DNA of 64,000 bases from Rhizobium sp. RU33A (GCF_900156055.1 NZ_FTMQ01000004.1:412178-476177); one strand, 5' to 3'. Shown: positions 50,029-60,193, counted from the first letter of the stretch. Numbers and translations are program-made. The notes: a model not told the origin generated them from the sequence alone.

Positions 50029-50979
50029 GTGCTTACTATTGCCAGAAATCTCATCGTCGCCATTACGCTCGCCGGGCTTGTGCCCGCAGTGTCGCTTGCT
50101 GACGACAAGGTCCCCTCGGGAAATCGCAACGCCGAACAGCCGGCCATTCCCGGCGCCTCCGTGCGGCGTACCAAAGCGGGCAAGACCAGCTTCGATCTGA
50201 AATATGAAAAGGTCCGCGATCTCCTGCAGACGGACTCGAAGCTGGTGGGCAAGATCAAGAAGACGGCCGCCGCCTACGGCATTGCGCCCATCCACATGGT
50301 GGGTGCGATCGTCGGCGAACACACCTACAATGTCGACGCCTATGACAGCCTCCAGAGCTATTATGTGAAGGCCGCGTCCTACGCCGGCAACAGTTTCCGA
50401 TTCGGCTACAAGGACGAGAGCATTGCCGACTTCGTCGGCCGGCCGGAATTTGCCGAATGCAACGGCTATTCGGACAGCTACCGTCTCTGGACCTGCCGCG
50501 AGAAGGTCTGGGAAGATCAGTTCCGCGGCAAATCCGTCGGCGGCAAGTCCTATCCGAACAATCGCTTTAGCGCCGTGTTCTTTCAGCCCTTCTATGCGGG
50601 ACAGACCTTTGGTCTGGGGCAGATCAATCCTCTGACGGCCCTCATGCTGTCGGATCTTGTGCATCAGAAGTCCGGCTATGCCAGGCTCGACGAGAATGAT
50701 GCGGCGGGGGTCTACAAGGCGATCATGGATCCCGACATCTCGCTAGCCTTCATGGCAGCGGTCATCCGCAAGTCGATTGACGATTACCGGCAGATTGCCG
50801 ATGTCGATATCTCGGGCAATCCGGGCATTACGGCCACGCTTTTCAACATTGGCGGCTCGCAGCAGCGTGCCCGTGCTTTGGCGGCAAAGCGGGCCAGCGG
50901 TGCGGCGAATTGGCCGGAAGAGAACTATTACGGCTGGCTGATCAATGATCGGCTGGACGAGTTGGAGTCCCTGCTCTAA
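50029..50979 (+). CDS. DUF1402 secreted protein, candidate lysozyme-fold enzyme
   Basis: The 316-residue protein starts at a GTG at 50029, with AGGGGC upstream, and has a signal peptide (LTIARNLIVAITLAGLVPAVSLA, cleaved about residue 24). The rest matches the DUF1402 family found downstream of hslU in rhizobia. Three stretches look like the lysozyme-type transglycosylase motifs: a glutamate in MVGAIVGEHTYN (E97), FGLGQINPLTA (194-204), and ITATLFNIGG (267-276). These correspond in order to the ES, GLMQ and YNAG motifs, so it may be a periplasmic muramidase; that is my inference. The frame is open upstream, but that part is unconserved. Confidence 0.8.
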   Translation: MLTIARNLIVAITLAGLVPAVSLADDKVPSGNRNAEQPAIPGASVRRTKAGKTSFDLKYEKVRDLLQTDSKLVGKIKKTAAAYGIAPIHMVGAIVGEHTYNVDAYDSLQSYYVKAASYAGNSFRFGYKDESIADFVGRPEFAECNGYSDSYRLWTCREKVWEDQFRGKSVGGKSYPNNRFSAVFFQPFYAGQTFGLGQINPLTALMLSDLVHQKSGYARLDENDAAGVYKAIMDPDISLAFMAAVIRKSIDDYRQIADVDISGNPGITATLFNIGGSQQRARALAAKRASGAANWPEENYYGWLINDRLDELESLL

Positions 50980-51018
50980 CTCCTAACGGGGGGCTCCAAC
51001 CCTTCGAGGGAGCATCAC

Positions 51019-52422
51019 ATGGACGCCAGTCTGCGCAAATCGACCTTCGAGCCGCCGGCACCCGTGCCGCGGACGGTCCCGCCCAGCCGACTGGAAATCA
51101 TCCGAACAGTGCTGCGCAACCCGCTCGAGTTGTGGGGGCAGCCGTCCTACACATGGCCCTGGATCGTCACCCGCTTTTTTGGCCAGACCACCATCATTGC
51201 CAATGACCCGGGTCTGATCCGCCACGTGCTCGTCGACAACGCCTCGAATTACGAGATGTCCGAGATCCGCCAGCTCGTCCTGCGCCCCATTCTGCGGGAT
51301 GGCCTACTGACGGCCGAAGGTCCGGTCTGGAAACGCTCGCGCAAGGCCATGGCGCCGGTCTTCACCCCGCGGCACGCGCGCGGTTTTGCGCGCCAGATGC
51401 GCGAGCAGAGCGAACTCTTTCTCGACCGCTATGAAGCGGGGACCGAGGGCGTCGTCCGCGATATCGCCGTCGACATGACCGAACTCACCTATGCCATCCT
51501 CTCCGAAACACTTTTCTCGGGCGGTATCGTCTCCGAGCAGGGTGATTTCGCCAAGGATGTCGACGATCTCCTGCACAGTATGGGACGGATCGATCCACTT
51601 GACTTGTTGAAGGCTCCGAGATGGATACCGCGTCTGACCCGCATCAGGGGCCTCGGCGTCTTGCGCAAGTTCCGCGAACTCGTGCGCCGGACGATGGATC
51701 ACCGCCGGTCCATCATCAGGGCGGAGCGCGAGAACGCACCGGACGATTTCCTGACCTTGCTGCTCGAACTGGAAGGACCTGACGGCCTGACCTCGGAAGA
51801 GATCGAGGACAATATCCTGACCTTCATCGGGGCCGGGCACGAGACGACGGCGCGTGCCCTGGCCTGGACCTTGTATTGTGTGGCCCACTGTCCGGATGTC
51901 AGGGATGCAATGGAGCGGGAAATCGATGAGGTCATCGCCTCCAGCGCCGATCCGGTCGATTGGCTTGAGAAGATGCCGCATGTGCGAGCTTCTTTCGAAG
52001 AGGCGATGCGGCTCTATCCGCCGGCGCCCTCCATCAACCGCGATGCGATCGCCGACGATCGCTATACGGCGCCCAGTGGCGAGACCGTCGAGATTGCGAA
52101 GGGTGCCACCGTCCTCGTCATGCCCTGGACGCTGCATCGCCACGAGCTTTACTGGGACAAGCCACGGATCTTTGACCCCTCCCGCTTCTTGCCGGGAGAG
52201 CGAGAGAAAATCGGCCGCTTTCAGTATCTGCCATTTGGCGCCGGTCCGCGAGTCTGCATCGGCGCCACCTTTGCGTTACAGGAAGCCGTCATCGCGCTCG
52301 CGGTGCTGATGCAGCGATATCGTTTCGCCGTGACGCCGCAGACGAAACCCTGGCCGGTCCAGAAACTCACCACCCAGCCCGCTGGCGGCCTGCCGATGCG
52401 GGTCACACCGCGCAAGCCGTAA
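51019..52422 (+). CDS. Cytochrome P450
   Basis: The 467-residue P450 has the I-helix oxygen-binding GAGHETTA (271-278), the K-helix ExxR in SFEEAMRLYPP (E328-R331), a PERF-like segment FDPSRFLPGE, and the haem loop FGAGPRVCIG with thiolate ligand C413. There is no membrane anchor, so it is a soluble bacterial class enzyme that needs a ferredoxin or flavodoxin partner; none is encoded nearby. The I-helix threonine is present. Substrate is unknown; sequence style is close to CYP4-like fatty-acid or alkane hydroxylases, weakly supported. It is 39 bp after the DUF1402 gene. Confidence 0.93.
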   Translation: MDASLRKSTFEPPAPVPRTVPPSRLEIIRTVLRNPLELWGQPSYTWPWIVTRFFGQTTIIANDPGLIRHVLVDNASNYEMSEIRQLVLRPILRDGLLTAEGPVWKRSRKAMAPVFTPRHARGFARQMREQSELFLDRYEAGTEGVVRDIAVDMTELTYAILSETLFSGGIVSEQGDFAKDVDDLLHSMGRIDPLDLLKAPRWIPRLTRIRGLGVLRKFRELVRRTMDHRRSIIRAERENAPDDFLTLLLELEGPDGLTSEEIEDNILTFIGAGHETTARALAWTLYCVAHCPDVRDAMEREIDEVIASSADPVDWLEKMPHVRASFEEAMRLYPPAPSINRDAIADDRYTAPSGETVEIAKGATVLVMPWTLHRHELYWDKPRIFDPSRFLPGEREKIGRFQYLPFGAGPRVCIGATFALQEAVIALAVLMQRYRFAVTPQTKPWPVQKLTTQPAGGLPMRVTPRKP

Positions 52423-52520
52423 TGCGGCGTGTTCCTGCCGCTCCCTCGCTGGAAATCGCACTAAGCCCTGTGCCATAAGGGATGCGTCGCCGCACGGGCG
52501 GGGAAGATGGGGAAGACTGC

Positions 52521-54524
52521 GTGACATCCGATTACATGCTGGGCATCGATACCGGCGGCACCTACACGGACGCCGTCATTTATAGCGAGACGCATGGGAT
52601 CGTTGCCAAGGCGAAATCGCTCACCACCCGGCACGACCTGTCGATCGGGATCGCCGGCGCGCTTGAAAGCGTGCTCGCCGAATCAGCGATTGATCCCTCT
52701 GCGATCGGCCTCGTCTCGCTTTCGACGACGCTCGCGACCAATGCGCTGGTGGAAGGGCAGGGCGGCCGCGCCGGCCTGATCATGATCGGCTTCGGCCCCG
52801 AAGACCTGAAGCGCGACGGTCTGGCCGATGCGCTCGGCAATGATCCGGTCCTCTTCATTGCCGGCGGTCATGACGTTCACGGCAACGAGACACCTTTCGA
52901 TCAGGCGGCGTTGGAAGCGGCACTGCCCGAGCTTTCGGCCAATGTCTCATCCTTCGCGATCGCCGGTTATTTTGCGGTTCGCAATCCGGCGCATGAGCAG
53001 CGCGCGCGCGAGATCATTCGCCGGCATTCCGGCCTGCCCGTCACCTGCAGCCACGAGCTTTCCTCCAAGCTCGGCGGGCCAAGGCGGGCACTGACAACCC
53101 TTCTCAATGCCCGCCTGGTCTCGATGATCGACCGCCTGATAGGCTCAGCGGAGCGCTATCTCGGGGAGCGCGGCATCCATGCCCCACTGATGGTCGTGCG
53201 TGGTGACGGCGCGTTGATCTCGGCAACCGAAGCCCGCCTGCGGCCGATCGAAACCATCCTCTCCGGCCCCGCCGCGAGCCTCGTCGGCGCACGCCACCTG
53301 ACCGGCCTCGATGATGCCGTCGTCTCCGATATTGGTGGTACGACGACCGACGTCGCCGTGATGGAGGCCGGACAGCCGCGGCTTGATCAGGATGGCGCCG
53401 TCGTCGGCGGTTACCGAACCATGGTGGAAGCAGTCGCCATGCGCACCTTCGGCCTGGGCGGAGACTCGGAAGTCCGTTTTGACGATCGCGGCCTTACGGC
53501 GAAGATCGACCTCGGCCCCCGTCGCCTTGTCCCCTTGAGCCTTGCAGCAGCCCTGCATGGAGCTGCTATCACCGACGTGCTTGAGCGTCAGCTGCGCGCG
53601 CCGCATCTCGGTCGCCACGACGGGCGCTTCGCGGTCCGCACCGGCGTTCCCGATCACCTCGCAGCGGGGCTGCTGCCGCAGGAGGCTACACTGTTCCAGA
53701 AGATTGGTGCCGTACCGCTGCCGCTCGACCAGCTGATCAGCTTCACCCAGCAGAAGGCGACGCTCGACCGCCTCGTCGCGCGCGGCCTCGTGCATATCTG
53801 CGGGCTTACACCTTCAGACGCCATGCATGTCCTCGGGCGTCAGGGACAATGGGATCGCAGGGCCGCCGAACTCGGTATGGCCTTGGCGATCCGCCAGAAG
53901 GATGGTTCTGGTCAGCCGATCGCCTCATCGCATGAAGTGCTTGCCCAACGCATTGTCGATCGCCTGACGCGTCAGTCGGCAGATGTCATTCTCTCCGCAG
54001 CGCTTGCAGAAGATGGGCTTGCCGACGTCGAGCCTTCGAAATCCATATTGATCGACCGTGCTCTCCGGCGTCAGTCAGGCATTGCCCGCTTCGGCCTCTC
54101 CCTCGACCGGCCGCTCATTGGCCTCGGTGCTTCGGCCGGCGTCTACTATCCCGCGATCGCCGAGATGCTGGCATCCGATTTCGCCGTGCCTGAAGACGCC
54201 GACGTGGCCAATGCCGTCGGTGCGGTGGTGGGACAGGTTCGCAGCAGCGTGACCGTCACTATTGGCTCCCCCGAGGAGGGACTTTTCATGATCACCGGCG
54301 GCGGCGACAGCGAGCGGGCGACGGATGAAGCCGTTGCCCTGGAAAGGGCGAGGACAAGGGCGACCGAACTCGCGCGTGCAAGGGCCGAAGCCAGTGGTGC
54401 TGTGGACGTCGTACTGATCATCCGAGAGGAGGTCGATGCGCCCGAGATCGAGGGACGCCGCAAGCTCGTGGAAGCGCGGATCACGGCGACGGCCTCAGGA
54501 CGTCCGAGGACGGCGCGCGGCTGA
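52521..54524 (+). CDS. Hydantoinase/oxoprolinase A-type (HyuA-like) protein
   Basis: The 667-residue protein has the ATP-binding fold of the HyuA family: MLGIDTGGTYTDAVIY at the N terminus, LVSLSTTLATNALVEGQGG, and SDIGGTTTDVAVM as the second phosphate loop. These enzymes use ATP to open hydantoin or 5-oxoproline rings, normally with a HyuB partner. No HyuB gene is present next to it, so the substrate and partner are open. The start at a GTG (52521) has GGGGAAG upstream; an ATG at 52536 is possible. It lies 98 bp from the P450 gene on the same strand. Confidence 0.88.
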   Translation: MTSDYMLGIDTGGTYTDAVIYSETHGIVAKAKSLTTRHDLSIGIAGALESVLAESAIDPSAIGLVSLSTTLATNALVEGQGGRAGLIMIGFGPEDLKRDGLADALGNDPVLFIAGGHDVHGNETPFDQAALEAALPELSANVSSFAIAGYFAVRNPAHEQRAREIIRRHSGLPVTCSHELSSKLGGPRRALTTLLNARLVSMIDRLIGSAERYLGERGIHAPLMVVRGDGALISATEARLRPIETILSGPAASLVGARHLTGLDDAVVSDIGGTTTDVAVMEAGQPRLDQDGAVVGGYRTMVEAVAMRTFGLGGDSEVRFDDRGLTAKIDLGPRRLVPLSLAAALHGAAITDVLERQLRAPHLGRHDGRFAVRTGVPDHLAAGLLPQEATLFQKIGAVPLPLDQLISFTQQKATLDRLVARGLVHICGLTPSDAMHVLGRQGQWDRRAAELGMALAIRQKDGSGQPIASSHEVLAQRIVDRLTRQSADVILSAALAEDGLADVEPSKSILIDRALRRQSGIARFGLSLDRPLIGLGASAGVYYPAIAEMLASDFAVPEDADVANAVGAVVGQVRSSVTVTIGSPEEGLFMITGGGDSERATDEAVALERARTRATELARARAEASGAVDVVLIIREEVDAPEIEGRRKLVEARITATASGRPRTARG

Positions 54525-54627
54525 CTTTCCGTTTTGGAAATAATATTTCGTATTTATGACGGATTGACTGCTAATCGGTTTCAGCCATGCTGCGTGCCAA
54601 AGCCAGTTCAGTACAAGGAATGACGTC

Positions 54628-56796
54628 ATGACATCTGTTGAAGCCCACGGCCTTTCGATCGACAAGCGCCTCTACGAATTCATCGTGACCCAGGCGATCC
54701 CGGGAACGGAAGTCGAGGCCGATGCCTTCTTCGCCGGCTTCTCACGGATCGTTCACGACTTAGCGCCGAAAAACCGCGCCTTGCTCGCCAAGCGGGATGA
54801 CCTGCAGGCTCAGATTGACGCCTGGTATCGCAAGAACGGCGCGCCCGCCGATCTCGCCGCCTATGAGAGCTTCCTGCGCGAAATCGGTTATCTTCTGCCC
54901 GAAGGTCCCGACTTCAAGATCGAGACGGCCAATGTCGATCCGGAGATTTCGTCGATCGCCGGCCCGCAGCTCGTCGTGCCGGTCATGAACGCGCGCTATG
55001 CCCTGAATGCCGCCAATGCCCGCTGGGGTTCGCTTTACGACGCGCTCTACGGTACCGATGCGATTTCCGAGGCTGATAGCGCGGACAAGGGCAAGGGCTA
55101 CAATCCGGTTCGCGGTGGCAAGGTCGTGGCGTGGGCAAAGTCATTTCTCGACCGGAGCCTGCCGCTCGCCGGCGGCAGCTGGGCCGATGTTACCGGATTC
55201 GACTTTGAAAACGGCGCGCTCTTCGTCGAGACGGCCAGCGGCCGGACAGGCCTTTCCAGTCCCGACCAATATGTCGGCTTCAAGCGTGAGAGCGAAAAGG
55301 CATACCGCCTCTATTTCCGCACCAATGGCCTGCACACCCTTGTCTTCGTCGATCCGGACAGCCTGATCGGCAAGGACGATCCCGCCGGCATCGCCGATGT
55401 CGGGCTTGAATCGGCACTCACCACCATCATGGACTGCGAGGATTCGGTCGCGGCCGTCGACTCCGAGGACAAGATCACTGTCTACTCCAACTGGCTCGGC
55501 CTGATGAAGGGCGACCTGACGGAGGAAGTTACGAAGGGTGGCAAGACGTTTACGCGCGCTCTGAGCGGTGACCTTGAGCTCATGGGCGTTGACGGCAGTG
55601 CGGTGACGCTGCCGGGTCGATCCCTGATGCTGATCCGAAATGTCGGTCACCTCATGACCAATCCTGCGATCACCGACAAGGATGGCCACGAGGTGCCGGA
55701 AGGCATCCTGGATGCCGCGATCACGGCTCTCGTCGCGCTGCATGACATCGGCCCGAACGGTCGCCGGAAGAACTCCCGCGCCGGTTCTATGTATGTCGTG
55801 AAGCCCAAGATGCATGGCCCCGAGGAGGTCGCCTTCGCCTGCGAGATCTTCTCCCGCGTCGAAGAACTCGTCGGCATGGCTCCCAACACGATCAAGATGG
55901 GGATCATGGACGAGGAGCGCCGCACCACTGTCAATCTCAAGGAGTGCATTCGCGCGGCCCGCGACCGCGTCGTCTTCATCAACACCGGCTTCCTCGACCG
56001 CACCGGCGACGAAATCCACACTTCGATGGAAGCGGGCCCGATGATCCGCAAGGGCGACATGAAGCAGGCCGCCTGGATCGCGGCCTACGAAAACTGGAAC
56101 GTTGATATCGGCCTTGAATGCGGCCTGTCCGGCCATGCCCAGATCGGCAAGGGCATGTGGGCCATGCCCGATCTGATGGCCGCCATGCTGGAGCAGAAGA
56201 TTGCCCATCCGAAGGCCGGGGCCAACACGGCCTGGGTTCCGTCGCCGACGGCGGCAACGCTGCATGCCACACACTATCACAGCGTCAATGTCGCGGATGT
56301 CCAGAACGGCTTGAAGTCACGTCCGCGCGCAAAACTGGCCGATATCCTCTCCGTTCCGGTCGCACCGCGTCCGAACTGGACACCCGAGGAAATCCAGCGC
56401 GAACTCGACAACAATGCCCAGGGTATTCTCGGCTATGTCGTCCGCTGGATCGACCAGGGCGTCGGCTGCTCCAAGGTGCCGGACATCAACAATGTCGGTC
56501 TAATGGAGGATCGCGCAACGCTCCGCATCTCCGCCCAGCACATGGCAAACTGGTTGCATCACGGCGTGGTGACGGAAGAACAGGTCGTCGAGACGCTGAA
56601 GCGCATGGCGATGGTCGTCGATGCACAGAATGCCGGCGACCCGATCTATGTGCCGATGGCGAAGGATTACGACGGCTCGGTTGCCTTCCAGGCGGCGCTT
56701 GACCTCGTGCTGAAGGGCAGGGAGCAACCGAACGGCTACACCGAACCTGTTCTCCATCGTCGCCGCATCGAGCTGAAGGCAAAGTCTGCGGCCTGA
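54628..56796 (+). CDS. glcB: Malate synthase G
   Basis: GlcB condenses glyoxylate with acetyl-CoA to malate in the glyoxylate pathway. The 722-residue protein has the large malate-synthase G layout, with [18 protein letters not shown] (metal-binding glutamate/aspartate region), [17 protein letters not shown], and [22 protein letters not shown]. The C-terminal catalytic aspartate is expected in [15 protein letters not shown]. The 103-bp gap upstream is AT-rich, with GAAAT and ATTTC arms around three bases (54537-54549), but no certain operator. A perfect terminator follows. Confidence 0.96.
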   Translation: MTSVEAHGLSIDKRLYEFIVTQAIPGTEVEADAFFAGFSRIVHDLAPKNRALLAKRDDLQAQIDAWYRKNGAPADLAAYESFLREIGYLLPEGPDFKIETANVDPEISSIAGPQLVVPVMNARYALNAANARWGSLYDALYGTDAISEADSADKGKGYNPVRGGKVVAWAKSFLDRSLPLAGGSWADVTGFDFENGALFVETASGRTGLSSPDQYVGFKRESEKAYRLYFRTNGLHTLVFVDPDSLIGKDDPAGIADVGLESALTTIMDCEDSVAAVDSEDKITVYSNWLGLMKGDLTEEVTKGGKTFTRALSGDLELMGVDGSAVTLPGRSLMLIRNVGHLMTNPAITDKDGHEVPEGILDAAITALVALHDIGPNGRRKNSRAGSMYVVKPKMHGPEEVAFACEIFSRVEELVGMAPNTIKMGIMDEERRTTVNLKECIRAARDRVVFINTGFLDRTGDEIHTSMEAGPMIRKGDMKQAAWIAAYENWNVDIGLECGLSGHAQIGKGMWAMPDLMAAMLEQKIAHPKAGANTAWVPSPTAATLHATHYHSVNVADVQNGLKSRPRAKLADILSVPVAPRPNWTPEEIQRELDNNAQGILGYVVRWIDQGVGCSKVPDINNVGLMEDRATLRISAQHMANWLHHGVVTEEQVVETLKRMAMVVDAQNAGDPIYVPMAKDYDGSVAFQAALDLVLKGREQPNGYTEPVLHRRRIELKAKSAA

Positions 56797-56816
56797 CAGC
56801 CGACCTTTGCCGAAAC

Positions 56817-56855
56817 GAAAAGCCCCGCCGGATCGCTCCGGCGGGGCTTTTCGTA
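56817..56855. terminator. Bidirectional intrinsic terminator between glcB and the L,D-transpeptidase gene
   Basis: A perfect 16-bp stem at 56817-56832 and 56837-56852 has a TCGC loop; it has A residues before the GC core and T residues after it, so it can end both converging transcripts. Confidence 0.92.
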
Positions 56856-56872
56856 TTCTGCGTCTGCGCTGC

Positions 56873-57538
56873 TTACTGCTGAACCACGACCTTGGAGTTC
56901 CGGCCCGGCTTGACGCGATTGTAGAGGTCGATCACATCCTGATTCATCATGCGGATGCAGCCCGACGAGGCAGCTGTTCCGATCGATGCCCATTCCGGCG
57001 TGCCGTGCAGGCGGAACAGCGTGTCCTGTCCCTTCTCGTTGAAGAGGTACATGGCGCGGGCACCGAGCGGGTTGCGCAGGCCGGGTTCCATGCCCTTTTC
57101 GACATACTTGGCGACCTCAGGCTTCCGTTCCGCCATTTCCTTCGGCGGATGCCAGGTCGGCCAGGCCTGCTTCCAGGCGATGTAGGCTTCGCCTTCCCAG
57201 GCAAAGCCCTGCTTGCCGACGCCGATACCGTAGCGAACGGCTTTGCCGCGCGGCAGCACGTAATAGAGGAAGCGCTCGCGCGTGTTCACCACGACCGTGC
57301 CGGGCTTTTCCGTAGTCGCATAATCGACAATTTGTCGGTGAAACTTCGTGTCGACCTTCTGAATCGGAATCGCCGGCAGGGCATAGCCTGCATCCGTCAC
57401 CGAACCATAGGAGTCGCTGAAGATCTCGACCTTGGTGGTTTCGGCCACTTCGGCCTTGTCGCCGGTCGTCGTTGTGCAGCCCGCGAGGCCTAGGGACATA
57501 ACCAGGCCAAGCGCGGTCAAGATGTTGCGGAAGCGCAT
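56873..57538 (-). CDS. L,D-transpeptidase lipoprotein (YkuD domain)
   Basis: The 221-residue protein has a lipoprotein signal with lipobox LAGC (C21), so it is likely anchored in the outer or inner membrane facing the periplasm. A YkuD domain follows, with HGTPEWASIGTAASSGCIRM carrying the catalytic H178 and C194. Such enzymes make 3-3 peptidoglycan cross-links or attach proteins to the wall; Rhizobiales have many and use them for polar growth. It is divergent from mmcB across 177 bp and has no operon partner. Confidence 0.93.
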   Translation of the reverse strand: MRFRNILTALGLVMSLGLAGCTTTTGDKAEVAETTKVEIFSDSYGSVTDAGYALPAIPIQKVDTKFHRQIVDYATTEKPGTVVVNTRERFLYYVLPRGKAVRYGIGVGKQGFAWEGEAYIAWKQAWPTWHPPKEMAERKPEVAKYVEKGMEPGLRNPLGARAMYLFNEKGQDTLFRLHGTPEWASIGTAASSGCIRMMNQDVIDLYNRVKPGRNSKVVVQQ

Positions 57539-57715
57539 GATAAAGCTCGTGGGTGATGGCTGAGAGACGGCCTTGTGACCATCTTTGATTATGGTTTATT
57601 TTGAATTAATCTCGGCAACGCAAGTGCCGTGCTACAGCCGACTGTGTTCGGCGCTGCAAAATGACTCCGCATTGCTTTTTTGCAACAGACCCTGCCGTGC
57701 GGAGTGGAGTTATCC

Positions 57716-58198
57716 ATGACCTTAGTCTCCATCACGGTGAACAATCCCTTAATTGACGGACGTCAGTCCGATCGCGCCATGATGATTCGCCGTGGCGTCC
57801 AGATCCTTCTGGCGGAGATGCGTTTTGCCATACTGCCGGAACTGACGCTCTCCAATGGACGTCGTGCCGACCTCATCGCCCTATCCGAAAAAGGCGAGAT
57901 CTGGATTGTCGAGATCAAATCCTCGATCGAGGATTTTCGTGTCGATCGGAAATGGCCGGATTATCGCCGCTACTGCGACCGATTGTTTTTTGCCACCCAC
58001 GCCGGTGTGCCTCTCGAGATCTTCCCGGAAGACTGCGGCCTCTTTCTATCGGATGGGTATTCGGGCCACCTGCTGAGAGACGCTCCCGAGCACCGGCTTC
58101 CGCCTGCGACGCGGAAGTCGGTTACCCTCGACTTCTCGAGGGCCGCCGCCCAGAGGCTCATGGCCGCGGAATGGGCGGCCCAGCTCAAGTCTGTCTGA
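57716..58198 (+). CDS. mmcB: MmcB family DNA repair protein (PD-(D/E)XK nuclease fold)
   Basis: MmcB was described in Caulobacter as a DNA-damage protein related to the imuB/dnaE2 mutagenesis pathway. The 160-residue protein shows a PD-(D/E)XK active-site pattern: E42 in LPELTLSNG, D52 in RRADLIAL, and E66-I-K68 in WIVEIKSS. The ATG at 57716 is chosen over a TTG 12 codons earlier. I looked for the alphaproteobacterial LexA box (GTTC-N7-GTTC) in the upstream gap and did not find one. actR converges on it, with stops abutting. Confidence 0.88.
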   Translation: MTLVSITVNNPLIDGRQSDRAMMIRRGVQILLAEMRFAILPELTLSNGRRADLIALSEKGEIWIVEIKSSIEDFRVDRKWPDYRRYCDRLFFATHAGVPLEIFPEDCGLFLSDGYSGHLLRDAPEHRLPPATRKSVTLDFSRAAAQRLMAAEWAAQLKSV

Positions 58199-58795
58199 TT
58201 ACTTCGGCGCGCGTTTGGCGAGAATACGCTGCAGTGTCCGGCGATGCATGTTGAGACGACGGGCTGTCTCGGAGACGTTCCTCTCGCAACTCTCATAGAC
58301 ACGCTGGATATGCTCCCAGCGGATCCGGTCGGCCGACATCGGGTTTTCGGGGATCTCGGCCTTCTCGCCCGGACGTTGGGTCAGTGCCAGATAGACATCG
58401 TCGGCGTCTGCGGGCTTCGCCAGATAGTCGAGCGCCCCGAGTTTGACCGCCGTAACGGCCGTGGCGATATTGCCATAACCTGTCAGAACGATGATCCGTG
58501 TGTCGGAACGGCGCTCCCGGATCGCCTCGATAACGTCGAGCCCGGTTCCGTCACCCAACCGCAGATCGACCACGGCATAGGCAGGTGCTGCTTCCTTGAC
58601 TTTCGCCATGCCCTCGGCGACGGAGCCGGCGAGCTCCACCGTGAAGCCGCGGCTTTCCATGGCGCGCGCCAGGCGACGCAGAAACGGCGCATCGTCATCG
58701 ACGATCAGCAGCGACGGGTCGGGACCGAGATCGTGACTGCCCGCTGCTTGCGTGCCGGCGGCTGGTTTTGCGACCTGTGATGCTGCGTCTGCCAT
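58199..58795 (-). CDS. actR: Redox response regulator ActR (RegA/PrrA family)
   Basis: ActR is the global regulator that, with ActS, controls respiration, carbon and nitrogen fixation genes and acid tolerance in rhizobia. The 198-residue protein has a receiver domain with acidic residues D33-D35, phospho-acceptor D77 in YAVVDLRLGDG, and K-P near 126. A Fis-type helix-turn-helix ends the protein (NVSETARRLNMHRRTLQRIL), which is the invariant RegA motif. It follows actS by 71 bp on the same strand. Confidence 0.95.
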   Translation of the reverse strand: MADAASQVAKPAAGTQAAGSHDLGPDPSLLIVDDDAPFLRRLARAMESRGFTVELAGSVAEGMAKVKEAAPAYAVVDLRLGDGTGLDVIEAIRERRSDTRIIVLTGYGNIATAVTAVKLGALDYLAKPADADDVYLALTQRPGEKAEIPENPMSADRIRWEHIQRVYESCERNVSETARRLNMHRRTLQRILAKRAPK

Positions 58796-58866
58796 CTTCT
58801 CGTTCCTGCGACTGTTCCAAAAACTTCGCTGCCGACCTTATGCGTGCCAAGACCCTAGAGGTAAAG

Positions 58867-60168
58867 TCATAACGACGTGTCCAATTCCATGTATTCGCGG
58901 GGCCAGATCACCATGACGCGCGCTCCGGATCCTTCTGGGCTGCGATTTTCGAAGCGAAGGCTGGCTCCGGACCGCTCAAGCAGTGTCTTTGCGATGAACA
59001 GCCCAAGGCCGAGACCCCCGGCGCGCGTTTCGTTCTGCCTGCTCGTAACATAGGGCTCACCAATTCTTTGCAAGACCCCCGCAGAGAAACCGGCTCCGTC
59101 GTCCTCGATCGTGACGGCTACCTCTGCGGCCGTATGCTCCACACTGACCGTCACTTTGGACCTGGCATAATCGACCGCATTCTCGAGCAGGTTGCCGAGA
59201 CCATAGAGAATGGCGGGATTGCGTGTCCCGACCGGCTCGAGTGCCCGGTCGGACAGCTCGATCAGCTCGACCTTCACCCCGAATTCCCGATGCGGCGCAA
59301 TGACCTCCTCCATCATCGAGGAGAGCGGCAGCTCGCGCATGTGGGCTTCGCCTTCCGTGGCGAGCGAGGTCAGGCGGCGCAGGATGTCGCGGCAGCGCTC
59401 GCTCTGGCTGCGCAGCAGCTGCACGTCTTCGCGATACCGCTCGTCATTTCCGAGATCCCGCTCCATCTCCTTGGCCACCACGCTGATCGTCGCTAGCGGC
59501 GTACCCAGTTCATGCGCCGCTGCTGCTGCGAGACCATCGAGCTGATGCAGGTGCTTCTCCCGTTGCAGGATCAGTTCGGTCGCGGTCAGGGCGTCCGCAA
59601 GCAGGCTAGCCTCCTGGGAGACGCGATAGGCATAAAAGGCAGCAAAGGCCGTCATCGAGACGATCGAGCTCCACATGCCGAGCTGCAGCAGGGGATGCAC
59701 CTCGAGCGTGCGACCCTCGAACCAGGGCAGGGGATAGGGTGTGAACGCAAGCAGGGTGATGAAGGCGAGCGCGGTTACAAAAAGCGCGATCGAGTGACGG
59801 CTCGGCTGCGACGCAAAGGAGATGATGACGGGAATGCAGATCAGCGGCGCGAACGGATTGTTGAGCCCGCCGGTGATGAAGAGCAGCGCCCCCATCTGGA
59901 AGAGATCGAGCGCAAGCACCGCGAAGGCTGCCGCCGGCTCCAGGCGGTAGGTGGGCGGGAACGCCACCGACATCAACGAATTGGCCGCAGCCAGTGCGGC
60001 GATCAGCCCCAGACATGTCACGAGCGGCAGGGGAAATTCGAACCAGAGCGCCACGACGAGAATCGTCAGCAACTGCCCCGCCACGGCCACCCAGCGGAGC
60101 TTCACCAGGGTTTCGAGACGCAGGCGCCGGCTGCTCGGACCGAATTTGGCTGCCAGATCCATGGTCAT
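58867..60168 (-). CDS. actS: Redox sensor histidine kinase ActS (RegB/PrrB family)
   Basis: ActS is the membrane sensor for ActR. The 433-residue protein has about six hydrophobic spans in residues 25-180, the RegB quinone-binding motif GGLNNPF at 100-106, and the H-box AAAAHELGTPLATI (H219). The redox-box cysteine is C259 in RSQSERCRDIL. The HATPase domain has GNLLENAVDYA, EDDGAGF and GGLGLGLFI. ATG 60168 is used, with CAGGGAA upstream; the longer frame runs into hrpB territory. Confidence 0.94.
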   Translation of the reverse strand: MTMDLAAKFGPSSRRLRLETLVKLRWVAVAGQLLTILVVALWFEFPLPLVTCLGLIAALAAANSLMSVAFPPTYRLEPAAAFAVLALDLFQMGALLFITGGLNNPFAPLICIPVIISFASQPSRHSIALFVTALAFITLLAFTPYPLPWFEGRTLEVHPLLQLGMWSSIVSMTAFAAFYAYRVSQEASLLADALTATELILQREKHLHQLDGLAAAAAHELGTPLATISVVAKEMERDLGNDERYREDVQLLRSQSERCRDILRRLTSLATEGEAHMRELPLSSMMEEVIAPHREFGVKVELIELSDRALEPVGTRNPAILYGLGNLLENAVDYARSKVTVSVEHTAAEVAVTIEDDGAGFSAGVLQRIGEPYVTSRQNETRAGGLGLGLFIAKTLLERSGASLRFENRSPEGSGARVMVIWPREYMELDTSL

Positions 60169-60193
60169 CACTATTCCCTGTTCTGCCGCGCCA

